64,000 bases of DNA from Capnocytophaga ochracea DSM 7271 (GTDB taxonomy: Bacteria > Bacteroidota > Bacteroidia > Flavobacteriales > Flavobacteriaceae). The first letter of the stretch is position 1. Each line of letters begins with the position of its first letter. The stretch is taken from positions 908,501-972,500 of the forward strand of contig NC_013162.1 of NCBI RefSeq assembly GCF_000023285.1, in the 5' to 3' direction. Below are positions 1-8,183 of the stretch, piece after piece. The notes below the pieces were generated by a model. The model ran no database searches. It was not told where the DNA came from and worked only from the letters and a program-made list of their open reading frames with translations. Both the position numbers and the translations under genes were made by a program.

Positions 1-245
1 TAGCTTAGGCTACAGAAATCTTACCAATCTTTAAAAAAATCGAGTAAATGAACAGCTTCACTGTTTTTAAGTCTCGCACAAATTACACGAATAGTCTTTC
101 AATTGACAATTGTGATGTGTACCGATGGGCAATTTAATTGATAGATTTGTGGATTGCCTTTGTATTAGGTTAACATTAATGTAATGAAAACTTGGGTGCA
201 AAGATAAGAAAATTATTTTGAATAATAATAAATAGTGAAAAAAAG

Positions 246-606
246 GTGCGAGCCGCACGGGCAGTCGTAGCACGACAGGCAGCCGTAGCACGGCAGGCGG
301 GGGGAAATTAGCAGATTAGCAAATTTGAAAATTAGCAAATGTGGAGGGTTGGAAGATTCGGAAGAAAACGGAGATTTCCAAAAGGAGGTTGGGAGGATTT
401 TTGGTGAAAAAAGGCTATGAGGAGGGTGGGGGTAGCTTATAGAGAGCTTATAGGAAGCTTATACGAATCTTCGACGATTGGTATAGAAAGGGTATGTAAG
501 CAGTTGATTAATAGTATAATACAACGATGCAAAAAACGGTAAAAACGGGGTTTCGAGGCGAAAGAAAGAGGAAGAGGCACTAGGCCTTAGGGCATAGGCA
601 CTAGGA
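246..606 (+). repeat. Dispersed composite element, copy A
   Basis: One of six copies in the window. It has hairpin modules at 246-290 (GTGCG-AGC-CGCAC, GTCGT-AGC-ACGAC, CCGT-AGC-ACGG) and an ATTAG-rich leader. The 11-bp units start at 434: AGCTTATAGAG, AGCTTATAGGA, AGCTTATACGA, ATCTTCGACGA, TTGGTATAGAA, AGGGTATGTAA (434-499). The conserved tail GGGGTTTCGAGGCGAAAG follows, then the direct repeat GGCACTAGG at 576-584 and 597-605. The leader is nearly identical to copy E over more than 40 bp. Confidence 0.85.
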
Positions 607-983
607 GGGAGTGTGACGAAAAAGCGGAGGAAACCTCCCCCTAGCCCCCTCAATGAGGGGGAACTGTGACGAGTCATTTATTCGGTAAGCCCCCGAACCC
701 CCGAAGGGGGACAAGCTGGGAAAGGTGACAAACTCCCCTTTCTCACATACTCCGCTCTCGCAGGGCACATACCCAGCTGTCGCTGGCTACCTTCAAAAGG
801 GGAATGTTGGGACGGAAAAGGGGGAATTGTGGTGACCAAAGAGGAGTTGTAAAAGGTTCTAGAGAGGTTAGGAGGAACCAAATGGGCACGAGCTACAAGC
901 TCGCGCCAGCGATAGGACAGCGAAAAGAAAGGGAGGTGTGTGGTGATGGAAAATGTAGTCAAACCGAAGTTGGGGTATAATAA

Positions 984-1015
984 AAAAGCACTTACAAACG
1001 TTTGTAAGTGCTTTT
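984..1015 (-). terminator. Terminator of the tRNA gene
   Basis: A perfect palindrome of 28 bp (986-1013) is followed on the minus strand by a run of T. It lies just downstream of the tRNA. Confidence 0.8.
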
Positions 1016-1025
1016 GTTTTGAGGG

Positions 1026-1099
1026 TGGTCCCAGTTGGGCTCGAACCAACGACCCTCTGATTATGAGTCAGATGCTCTAACCAGCTGAGCTATGAGACC
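1026..1099 (-). tRNA. tRNA with CAU anticodon (Met or Ile2)
   Basis: The 74-nt minus-strand sequence folds as a full cloverleaf: acceptor GGTCTCA/TGGGACC with one G-T pair, anticodon stem TCTGA/TCAGA, loop CTCATAA, and T arm GTTGG-TTCGAGC-CCAAC. The anticodon is CAT. Discriminator base is A and CCA is not encoded. Sequence alone does not tell elongator methionine tRNA from the isoleucine tRNA whose C34 is modified to lysidine. It has its own promoter and terminator, so it is a single-gene unit. Confidence 0.95.
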
Positions 1100-1123
1100 T
1101 GTCTGTTTTTAATTAAGACGGTG

Positions 1124-1155
1124 CAAAAGTAGTATTTAAAAATGAATTGACCAAA
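1124..1155 (-). promoter_or_regulatory. Promoter of the tRNA gene
   Basis: On the minus strand TTTG (1152-1155) and TACTTTTG (1124-1131) are 20 bp apart, the Bacteroidetes -33/-7 arrangement. It lies 24 bp before the tRNA. Confidence 0.8.
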
Positions 1156-1204
1156 TTTATAGGGATTTTTTTCGAGAAAAAGGGTAAAAATAAGTGGTGA
1201 AGGC

Positions 1205-1236
1205 TTTGGCTATTTGAAGAGAATGTTTTACTTTTG
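1205..1236 (+). promoter_or_regulatory. Promoter of the DPP-IV-like peptidase gene
   Basis: TTTG at 1205-1208 and TACTTTTG at 1229-1236 are 20 bp apart. The start codon follows at 1276. Confidence 0.75.
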
Positions 1237-1275
1237 CGCTGTAAAAACAATTCATTACATTGGTAAAACTGAATT

Positions 1276-3450
1276 ATGAAAAGAGTTATTACTTCGCTAT
1301 TCGTAGCTTTTATTACGCTTTCGGCGTTAGCTCAAGACCGTAAACTGACGGTTGCCGAAGCGGTTTTTCACGCGGTACAAGACCCTTCTTCTGAAATGGG
1401 ATACCGCTTGCTCTCTCCTGAAACTTTGGATAATTTGCAGTGGATTGAGGGCACTGACCTGTATCTGTACAGCAAAGGTGATACGTATGAGATTTTCAAC
1501 CCCAAAGGTGAAAAAGTGGGCGCTATTGGCAGTGAGCTCACAATGGGGTTTGAGTGGTTGCAAAGCTACTTGCGAAGCAGTGGTTCGTTACCTCCTATCA
1601 CCTATATCGGTAAAGAGGAAATGGTTTTAAAAGTGGATAATACTTATTACCGTTACAATTACGAGCGCAAGAATGTGCTCAGTAGTATCACGCTACCCCA
1701 AGGGGCTGAAAACGCTGAATACAATCCTCTTACAAAATCGGTGGCATATACCTTAGATAATAATTTGTATTTGGCTACTGAAAAGAATGAAAAACAAGCG
1801 GTTACTGCTTTTACTGATGCGAATATTGTAGCGGGTAAATCGATTCACCGCAACGAATTTGGCATTCATAAAGGTATATTCTTTTCGCCTAAGGGCAATT
1901 ATTTAGCTTTCTATCAGAAAGATGAAAGCAAGGTGGCTGATTACCCTTTGGTGGATATTACCACTACTCCTGCTACCTTAAAAGCGATTAAATACCCGAT
2001 GGCAGGTCAGCCCAGCGAGCAGGCAGCAGTAGGGATTTACGATTTCCAAAGCGGGAAGGTTTCTTATTTAGACATCAACACTACCGATGAGCACTTTCTC
2101 ACGAATTTGGCTTGGAGCCCTGATGAGCGATATATCCTTTTGGCGGAAATAAACAGAGCGCAGAACCACTTTGCCTTAAACCGTTACGACGCACGTACGG
2201 GCAAAAAGGTAAATACAATTTTTGAAGAGCGCAACGCTAAATGGGTAGAGCCCGAAAAGCCAGCTGTGTTCTTGCCTAATAACGCAAATGAGTTTTTATG
2301 GCTAAGCGAGCGCGATGGTTTTACAAATGTATACCATTATAATGTGAACGGTAAGCTCATTAAGCAAGTTAGCAATTTCCGTTGGGTAGTGCAAGATATT
2401 TTAGGTTTCGACGCACAAGGGAAATACGTATTTATCACCGGTACAGGTGCTGACCCACGTGAGCAACATTGCTTTAAGATAGAGCTCAAAAACCCTAAAA
2501 AGGTGAGTGCTCTTACTCCCGAAGCAGGAACTCATAACGTACAGCTGAGCAGTGACGGGAAATATCTTTTGGATAGCTATAGCAGTATCAGCGTTCCACA
2601 AAATATAGACCTTGTAAATACAGATAAAGGCAGTAGACAGCGTTTGCTTACGGCTAAGAATCCGCTGGAAGGTATTGCAGTAGGCACCACTGAGTTTGTA
2701 ACGCTGAAAGCCGAAGACGGTACGCCTCTTTACGGTAAATTGCACAAACCTAAGACTTTTGACCCTAACAAAAAGTACCCTGTGCTGATTTATGTATATG
2801 GAGGACCACACGCTCAACAGGTGAAAAACGAATGGTTGGCAGATACTTACTTGTGGTTACACGCTTTTGTAGAAAACGAACAGTATATTGTGTTTACCTT
2901 AGACAACCGCGGTAGTGAAAACAGAGGTTTTGCTTTTGAGAGCGTAATCCACCGTCGTTTGGGAGAAATAGAGGTAAAAGACCAGCTTAAAGGGGTGGAT
3001 TATTTGAAGTGTCTGCCTTATGTAGATGGGAATAGGATAGCAGTACACGGCTGGAGTTTTGGAGGATTTATGGCTTCGAGCTTGCTCACTCGTCACCCTG
3101 AAATATTCAGAACTGCTGTGGCAGGAGGGGCTGTAACCGATTGGAAGTATTACGAAGTGATGTATGGCGAGCGCTATATGGACACCCCACAGGAAAACCC
3201 AGAGGGTTACGAGAATAGCCGAGTGGGCAAATACCTTACGAACTTGAAGCGTCCACTACTATTTATTCACGGCAGTGTAGACGATGTAGTAGTGCCTCAG
3301 CACCTGATGAGTATTACACGTGAGTCTATCAAGAAAAACGACTTTATAGAGTTATTTATCTACCCGATGCACGCACACGGTGTACGGGGTACTGACCATA
3401 TCAATCTTACAGAAAGAATTATTGATTATGTGAAGAAACACAATCAGTAG
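1276..3450 (+). CDS. Dipeptidyl-peptidase IV-like S9 serine peptidase
   Basis: This 724-residue protein begins with a signal peptide that probably ends at ALAQ, so it is exported. An N-terminal beta-propeller region (DPP-IV N-terminal type, roughly residues 90-440) precedes an alpha/beta-hydrolase domain. The catalytic triad is visible: Ser594 in GWSFGG, Asp669 in HGSVDD and His701 in HAHG. Family S9B enzymes remove dipeptides, usually Xaa-Pro, from peptide N termini. The length fits the family. It is a single-gene unit with its own promoter and a strong terminator at 3464-3509. The exact substrate preference (DPP-IV or a related DPP) cannot be decided from the sequence. Confidence 0.9.
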   Translation: MKRVITSLFVAFITLSALAQDRKLTVAEAVFHAVQDPSSEMGYRLLSPETLDNLQWIEGTDLYLYSKGDTYEIFNPKGEKVGAIGSELTMGFEWLQSYLRSSGSLPPITYIGKEEMVLKVDNTYYRYNYERKNVLSSITLPQGAENAEYNPLTKSVAYTLDNNLYLATEKNEKQAVTAFTDANIVAGKSIHRNEFGIHKGIFFSPKGNYLAFYQKDESKVADYPLVDITTTPATLKAIKYPMAGQPSEQAAVGIYDFQSGKVSYLDINTTDEHFLTNLAWSPDERYILLAEINRAQNHFALNRYDARTGKKVNTIFEERNAKWVEPEKPAVFLPNNANEFLWLSERDGFTNVYHYNVNGKLIKQVSNFRWVVQDILGFDAQGKYVFITGTGADPREQHCFKIELKNPKKVSALTPEAGTHNVQLSSDGKYLLDSYSSISVPQNIDLVNTDKGSRQRLLTAKNPLEGIAVGTTEFVTLKAEDGTPLYGKLHKPKTFDPNKKYPVLIYVYGGPHAQQVKNEWLADTYLWLHAFVENEQYIVFTLDNRGSENRGFAFESVIHRRLGEIEVKDQLKGVDYLKCLPYVDGNRIAVHGWSFGGFMASSLLTRHPEIFRTAVAGGAVTDWKYYEVMYGERYMDTPQENPEGYENSRVGKYLTNLKRPLLFIHGSVDDVVVPQHLMSITRESIKKNDFIELFIYPMHAHGVRGTDHINLTERIIDYVKKHNQ

Positions 3451-3463
3451 TTATCAGAGGATA

Positions 3464-3509
3464 AGCGAAGGGCTGTCGGCAATGCCGACAGCCCTTCGCT
3501 GTTTTTTTT
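3464..3509 (+). terminator. Terminator of the DPP-IV-like gene
   Basis: A perfect 17-bp stem (3464-3480 with 3484-3500) has an AAT loop and is followed by eight T. Confidence 0.9.
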
Positions 3510-3516
3510 ATGCTCT

Positions 3517-4851
3517 TTAAGAGTTGGCTATAAGTCTTTCCAACGCCATTCCTCTTGAACCTTTGATGAGTATTAGGCTGTCTTGAAAAGAAAGCTTCTT
3601 AAAGACTTCTCGGAATTCCTCAAAGGTTTCATACTGCGGATAAGGCGCTTTAGTTTGTTTAAAATTCTTTCCGATGAGGTATACCCCTGCCCATTGGTGC
3701 TCTTTGAGTTTATCGACAATGCTTTGATGCTCCTGAGTAGCGTAATCGCCAAGCTCAAACATATCGCCGAGAATAAGCACTTTATTAGGGAAGCTGTTCA
3801 TAGAAAGAAGATTGTCGATAGCAGCAGTCATACTGCTAGGATTGGCATTATAGGCGTCGAGCAAAACTGTATTACTACCCCATTGCAATAGCTGACTGCG
3901 ATTGTTTTGAGGAATATAGCTCTCTATGCCTTTCTGAATAGCCTTTGTAGAGAGTTTGAAGTAACGCCCAAAAGCCACCGAAGCAGCAATATTAGTGAAG
4001 TTATAGCTTCCTACCAGATGAGAAGTTGCGACAGTGGGAGTATCAGTAAAGCCCTCTATATTGGCAGGGAATCCTTCTGTGGTGGTTTGTAGGGACGAGT
4101 CAGCAAACTGTATTTTCACGGGTTGAGTGCTGAGACATTGCGCAGAGACGTTTACCCCTTCGCCTACTCCAAAACTGTACACATTGTTATAGTTTTCCAA
4201 AAGTGCTTCGGTGATAGGATTATCGGCATTGGCAATAATGGTTTTATGGTGTGTTTTGAGGTAATCATAGAGCTCGCCTTTGGTTTTTATGACGCCTTCA
4301 AAAGAACCAAAGCCTTCTAAATGCGCTTTACCAATACTGGTAATATAGCCGTAGTCGGGTTCAGCAATAGAACATAAGAAGGCAATTTCACCGGGGTGAT
4401 TGGCACCCATCTCCACAATAGCAATATCCGTTTCTGGTTTAATTGTGAGCAAAGTGAGAGGTACTCCTATATTGTTGTTTAGGTTGCCTTGTGTAGCTAC
4501 TATGTTCAGTTGTTGTGATAATACCGACTTGATAAGCTCCTTTGTGGTGGTTTTTCCATTGCTACCGGTAATACCAATAACGAGTGTTTTTAGCTTCCTG
4601 CGGTGATAGGTAGCGAGCTGTTGGAGTGTAGTGAGGACATCGTCTACCAAAAGTGTTTTATCGGCGATGTGATAAGCAGGGTCATCAATAACTGCATAGC
4701 AGGCTCCTTTGGCAAGAGCTTCTTGAGCAAAGGTGTTGCCGTTAAACGAAGCTCCTTTTAAGGCAAAGTAAATACTATTAGGTGTTATATTGCGGGTATC
4801 AGTACTTACGCCCGCTGAATTTATATATCTTTGATAAAGCTCTTCTATCAT
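3517..4851 (-). CDS. murF: UDP-MurNAc-tripeptide--D-Ala-D-Ala ligase (MurF)
   Basis: This 444-residue cytoplasmic Mur ligase adds D-Ala-D-Ala to UDP-MurNAc-tripeptide, the last cytoplasmic step in making the peptidoglycan pentapeptide. The N-terminal substrate domain has the STDTR motif near residue 17. The ATP-binding loop GITGSNGKTTT is at 93-103, with the EMGAN motif after it. DAYNANPSSM in the C-terminal half is typical of MurF. The gene lies downstream of gldJ on the same strand, but a terminator (4926-4971) and its own promoter (4875-4906) separate them. Confidence 0.95.
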   Translation of the reverse strand: MIEELYQRYINSAGVSTDTRNITPNSIYFALKGASFNGNTFAQEALAKGACYAVIDDPAYHIADKTLLVDDVLTTLQQLATYHRRKLKTLVIGITGSNGKTTTKELIKSVLSQQLNIVATQGNLNNNIGVPLTLLTIKPETDIAIVEMGANHPGEIAFLCSIAEPDYGYITSIGKAHLEGFGSFEGVIKTKGELYDYLKTHHKTIIANADNPITEALLENYNNVYSFGVGEGVNVSAQCLSTQPVKIQFADSSLQTTTEGFPANIEGFTDTPTVATSHLVGSYNFTNIAASVAFGRYFKLSTKAIQKGIESYIPQNNRSQLLQWGSNTVLLDAYNANPSSMTAAIDNLLSMNSFPNKVLILGDMFELGDYATQEHQSIVDKLKEHQWAGVYLIGKNFKQTKAPYPQYETFEEFREVFKKLSFQDSLILIKGSRGMALERLIANS

Positions 4852-4874
4852 AAACTATTAGTTCTTTTATAATG

Positions 4875-4906
4875 CAAAACTACAGCGTTTTTTTGAGTTA
4901 AACAAA
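4875..4906 (-). promoter_or_regulatory. Promoter of murF
   Basis: On the minus strand TTTG (4903-4906) and TAGTTTTG (4875-4882) are 20 bp apart, 24 bp before the murF start. Confidence 0.7.
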
Positions 4907-4925
4907 TTGTTTCTCTTACTTTCTG

Positions 4926-4971
4926 TAAAAAAAGAAAAGAGCCCTCTTGAAAAGTTCAAGAAGACTCTTTG
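4926..4971 (-). terminator. Terminator of gldJ
   Basis: An imperfect stem of about 14 bp (AAGAGTCTTCTTGAA with TTCAAGAGGGCTCTT on the minus strand) is followed by a T-rich tail. Confidence 0.7.
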
Positions 4972-4993
4972 CCTATGAAATATTTTATGGTTT

Positions 4994-6640
4994 TTATCCT
5001 TTAGGAGTTTTATGGTTCTTTTTAGCTTTTGAACCTACACGGCTCATAGCGTTGCGGAACCCTATATAATCAGTAGCGATGTACTGAGGTAAGAAACGAC
5101 GTTGTGCTGGGTCAAGCCAATAAGCACGGTCTCTCCAAGAACCTCCTTTGTATACGCGTACTTCGTCGTCGATAAGTGAAGTACGGTCGTTAGAAGTATC
5201 ATAGCCCTTACCGCTGATATCGCTACCTGGTCTTTTAGGACGAGGAGCATTGTACATTGAGTTTGTATACTCTGAACCTTCTGCCATCAAGTCATTTTGG
5301 TTACGATAGTTGCGTGTAGATGATTTATCACCATCGTGATAACTACGGTTATCGGAGTGTGTAAAGTTATAACGCAAATAGGTTTCGTTTGAGTCGATAG
5401 GAACAGTAGCAAGGTTACCTGGCAAATTACGAGCGATAATTTTACCGTTCATCAAAGTGTCATACTTCACATTCTCAGGAGTTACTACTATCTGTTTTCC
5501 GTCTTCACCAATAGCGTGTTTCATATACACGTTACCGCGGTAATAGTTGAAATCTGTTATTTCATCATCAACAATAGGACGATAAACATCAGCTACCCAC
5601 TCGGCTACGTTACCTGCCATATCATATAAACCAAAGTCATTAGGTGGGTAAGTTTTAACTGCTACAGTAATATCACCTTTATCATCTGACCAACCTGCCA
5701 ATCCGCCGTAGTCACCTTTACCTTGTTTAAAGTTAGCTAAGAGGTCTCCTCGAGTTCTGCGTTTGGTAGAACGAGTGTATTGGCTATCCCAAGGGTATTT
5801 CTTTCTACCTTGCAATGAGTTATATTCACGAATACCACCCAAAGATTTAGCAGCATATTCCCACTCTACTTCAGAAGGCAAACGATACTCAGGCAATAAA
5901 ATACCGCTAGTTTGTTTAGCATAAGTTGCTTCTCCTTCTTTATTAGTTTTCTTACCTCCCATTTCACCAGCTATCTTACCTCCGTAAGTTTGTGATGGGG
6001 CGTTTAGGTAAGTATCGGTACTAAATGTGCTAGTAGCATCTACTTGGTAACGAGCATCTTTTGCAAGATAACCATCACGTTCCAAGATTGCCTCGTTCAC
6101 ACGGTCAGTACGCCAAGAACTAAACTGTACTGCTTGCACCCAGTTTACCCCTACTACAGGATACTCAGCATAAGCAGGGTGACGCAAGTAATTGCTAACC
6201 ATTGCTTCATTAGCACTTAGAGGGCTTCTCCATACTAAGGTATCAGGAAGGGCACCTATATATATATTTCTATATTGCTCTTCATCTGGTGGGAACACAC
6301 GTTTTAACCAATCGAGGTATTCCATATACATCTTGTTGGTTACCTCTGTTTCGTCCATATAAAAAGACTGTACGTGTTGTTGGGTAGGTGTGTTATTCCA
6401 GTCGTGCATTATGTCGTCTTCCACCTGCCCCATAGTGAAGGTACCTCCCTCAATGAGCACAAGACCAGGACCTGTCTCTTGGTCTTTAAAATCTGTATTG
6501 TATTGAAAACCACCTTCTTTCGCGTTGATTTTCCAACCTGTCGCACTCGATGTGTTCTTATCAGTCTTCTTGCCACAACCTGCGAGCAACAATCCTGCTA
6601 AGGCCATATAAACAGGTACTTTTAATAAATTTCTTTTCAT
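4994..6640 (-). CDS. gldJ: Gliding motility lipoprotein GldJ
   Basis: The product is a lipoprotein of 548 residues with a formylglycine-generating-enzyme/sulfatase-modifying fold, a paralogue of GldK, needed for gliding and for stable type IX secretion. The start is placed at 6640 so that a lipobox (LLAGC, Cys22) ends a normal signal peptide; a start 7 codons upstream would precede it. FGE features visible: GGTFTMG near residue 60, FYMDETEVTN, GVNWVQAVQFSSWR, YRLPSEVEWEYAA, GLYDMAGNVAEWVAD and the C-terminal GGSWRDR and GFRN. The N-terminal GWKINAKEGGFQ segment and the length separate it from GldK (60741-62111). murF lies next to it. Confidence 0.92.
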   Translation of the reverse strand: MKRNLLKVPVYMALAGLLLAGCGKKTDKNTSSATGWKINAKEGGFQYNTDFKDQETGPGLVLIEGGTFTMGQVEDDIMHDWNNTPTQQHVQSFYMDETEVTNKMYMEYLDWLKRVFPPDEEQYRNIYIGALPDTLVWRSPLSANEAMVSNYLRHPAYAEYPVVGVNWVQAVQFSSWRTDRVNEAILERDGYLAKDARYQVDATSTFSTDTYLNAPSQTYGGKIAGEMGGKKTNKEGEATYAKQTSGILLPEYRLPSEVEWEYAAKSLGGIREYNSLQGRKKYPWDSQYTRSTKRRTRGDLLANFKQGKGDYGGLAGWSDDKGDITVAVKTYPPNDFGLYDMAGNVAEWVADVYRPIVDDEITDFNYYRGNVYMKHAIGEDGKQIVVTPENVKYDTLMNGKIIARNLPGNLATVPIDSNETYLRYNFTHSDNRSYHDGDKSSTRNYRNQNDLMAEGSEYTNSMYNAPRPKRPGSDISGKGYDTSNDRTSLIDDEVRVYKGGSWRDRAYWLDPAQRRFLPQYIATDYIGFRNAMSRVGSKAKKNHKTPKG

Positions 6641-6863
6641 AGTAAAAACACTTGTTAGCATAAAAATTCGGGCGCAAGATACTACTTTTTTTTAATGTAG
6701 TATCATCTTTTCTCAATTTTAACTATATATTAATATTCTATTTTTTGTGTATTTTTTATATATGTTTGATTTATAGTTTTATACACTCTATTTCCTCCTT
6801 CTCTTGTTTCTCATATTTCCTCTTCTCCCATCCTATTTTTTAACAATTCTTTAAGTATTTTGT

Positions 6864-7898
6864 TTATAACATTTGGTTCTTATCAGCTAAAAAAACCAAT
6901 AACAACGACAAAAAGAAGGCTATAATAGGCGCTATCATCCACATCGCAAAGAATCGCTTTACTTGAGTCTTGCGAAAAATATTCTTATGTCCCATCTTCG
7001 CTACGCCTATTCCTAAGATAGCTGCTACATTCACTTGTACCAATGAGGTGGGTATTCCTTTTACAATCGAAGCCAGTAACAACAAGCTCCCCGATATAAA
7101 TGCGATAATCACCGCTTCAAACTTCCCAAAAAGTATTATTTCCTTCCCTGTATTCTTCAGTATCTTATGTCCAAAAAGCGAAGCACCAATGCCAAAACAC
7201 GGTGCTACCACCAAGGTAGCCAACATCAAGATAACAATATGGTCGCTCTCGCGAATGTGTAACTCATTAATCGTCATTGTATACAAAGGTCCCGTCGCAT
7301 TAGCTACGTTGTTAGAGCCTATCGCAAACGATACATACAAAGCCATTATCACCAACGCCACATCCCAAATACGCTTCTTGTTCTCATTCTGCGCCCGCTG
7401 TATCGTCAGCCCTCGCCTGCGCATCGGCTGGTAAATGTATTTCCCTGCAAAATAACTCAGAAAATAAGCAATCACAGGCAATATAAACCACGCAGGTATA
7501 ATCTCCAAAAAGAGCTTATTCGTGTCTAACTTCTCAAAATACAACGCTGGTGCCGCTAAGGCTAATACTGCTGCCTGACTGGTAGACTGCGGTATCCCGG
7601 AAATGTTCGAAATAAGCATCGTTACCGCTATCGAAAATAAGGCTATCGATACCACCGTAAAATCCAAATACTCCGAGGGTAATATGCCACTCCCCATTGT
7701 ACCTGCCGTTTTCTTCCCTGCCAAAAACGCTCCTACAAACACCATTATCCCAAATAACCCCGGGATAACAGTCTTTCTAATCACATTAGCGCCATAGCTT
7801 GCCGAGAATGCAGGAGCCGTACCACTACCTCCCATCGTAATGGCTACTGCCATTGCAATGAGAAACGGAATAAGTAATTGGCTGTATATGGGTGTCAT
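6864..7898 (-). CDS. PiT-family inorganic phosphate (or sulfate) transporter
   Basis: This 344-residue inner-membrane protein has about ten hydrophobic segments. The second PHO4 signature is clear: AIGSNNVANATGP near residue 193. The first, near residues 22-42, is unusual: MGGSGTAPAFSASYGANVI replaces the usual GANDxAN form. The protein is short for a Pit transporter but similar to bacterial PiT proteins of about 330-350 residues, some of which move sulfate (CysP of Bacillus). Phosphate is the default guess. It is a single-gene unit with a promoter at 7921-7951. Confidence 0.8.
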   Translation of the reverse strand: MTPIYSQLLIPFLIAMAVAITMGGSGTAPAFSASYGANVIRKTVIPGLFGIMVFVGAFLAGKKTAGTMGSGILPSEYLDFTVVSIALFSIAVTMLISNISGIPQSTSQAAVLALAAPALYFEKLDTNKLFLEIIPAWFILPVIAYFLSYFAGKYIYQPMRRRGLTIQRAQNENKKRIWDVALVIMALYVSFAIGSNNVANATGPLYTMTINELHIRESDHIVILMLATLVVAPCFGIGASLFGHKILKNTGKEIILFGKFEAVIIAFISGSLLLLASIVKGIPTSLVQVNVAAILGIGVAKMGHKNIFRKTQVKRFFAMWMIAPIIAFFLSLLLVFLADKNQML

Positions 7899-7920
7899 TC
7901 TTTATATCAGTTTTTCTCCG

Positions 7921-7951
7921 CAAAAGTATAAAATCTTTTTTAAATAACAAT
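7921..7951 (-). promoter_or_regulatory. Promoter of the PiT-family transporter
   Basis: TACTTTTG (7921-7928, minus strand) has an ATTG -33 element 19 bp upstream (7948-7951). Confidence 0.65.
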
Positions 7952-7961
7952 ACTTTTTCTG

Positions 7962-7992
7962 CAAAAAAAAAGCCCGATATTACTATCGGACT
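7962..7992 (-). terminator. Terminator of the candidate small RNA
   Basis: Stem AGTCCGAT/ATCGGGCT with loop AGTAAT, followed by nine T on the minus strand. Confidence 0.75.
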
Positions 7993-8070
7993 TTTCCATT
8001 AACCAACCAAAACTTTAAATTATGAAAACTATTATTTGAAGTTTTACAATGAGCTACCACCCTCATTGCG
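7962..8070 (-). ncRNA. Candidate small RNA, about 105 nt
   Basis: A consensus promoter (8075-8105) would start transcription near 8070. The RNA begins with a perfect 7-bp hairpin, CAATGAG-GGTGGTAG-CTCATTG (8047-8068). A single-stranded A/U-rich linker of about 50 nt follows. It ends in an 8-bp terminator hairpin with nine U (7962-7992). That terminator pairs fully only on the minus strand because of one G-U pair, which supports this orientation. No ORF of useful length is present. The RNA sits between the PiT transporter and a lipoprotein gene. The lipoprotein gene may also use the terminator. Confidence 0.6.
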
Positions 8071-8074
8071 TCGG

Positions 8075-8105
8075 CAAAGGTACGGCGTTTTTTTTAACTA
8101 ACAAA
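8075..8105 (-). promoter_or_regulatory. Promoter of the candidate small RNA
   Basis: TTTG (8102-8105) and TACCTTTG (8075-8082) are 19 bp apart on the minus strand, a full match to the consensus. Confidence 0.75.
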
Positions 8106-8183
8106 ATAATTCCAGAGTTTAACAAAACTTTAACGTATCTATAATGTCTTTATCACTGATTATCAGCGTTTAGTATCTTTCTT

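Larger units (their letters stand above)
1..1025. other. Gene-free repeat-rich region
   Basis: No convincing gene is visible. On the minus strand a -7 box TATCTTTG lies at 199-206, so a transcript probably runs leftwards out of the window. Positions 1-115 (minus) resemble 17636-17735 (plus). Three small GTCGT/GTGCG-type hairpins lie at 246-290, followed by copy A of the dispersed composite element. From about 640 to 950 the sequence is a patchwork of C-rich and G-rich runs that recurs near 47750-47990. Confidence 0.7.

Noticed and set aside
67-291. Open frame of 74 codons on the minus strand at the left edge
   Set aside because: It runs through hairpin repeats and has a composition unlike the other proteins. 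A promoter lies inside it.
459-1049. Two minus-strand open frames in the left repeat region
   Set aside because: They are made of the dispersed repeat, and one runs through the tRNA gene.
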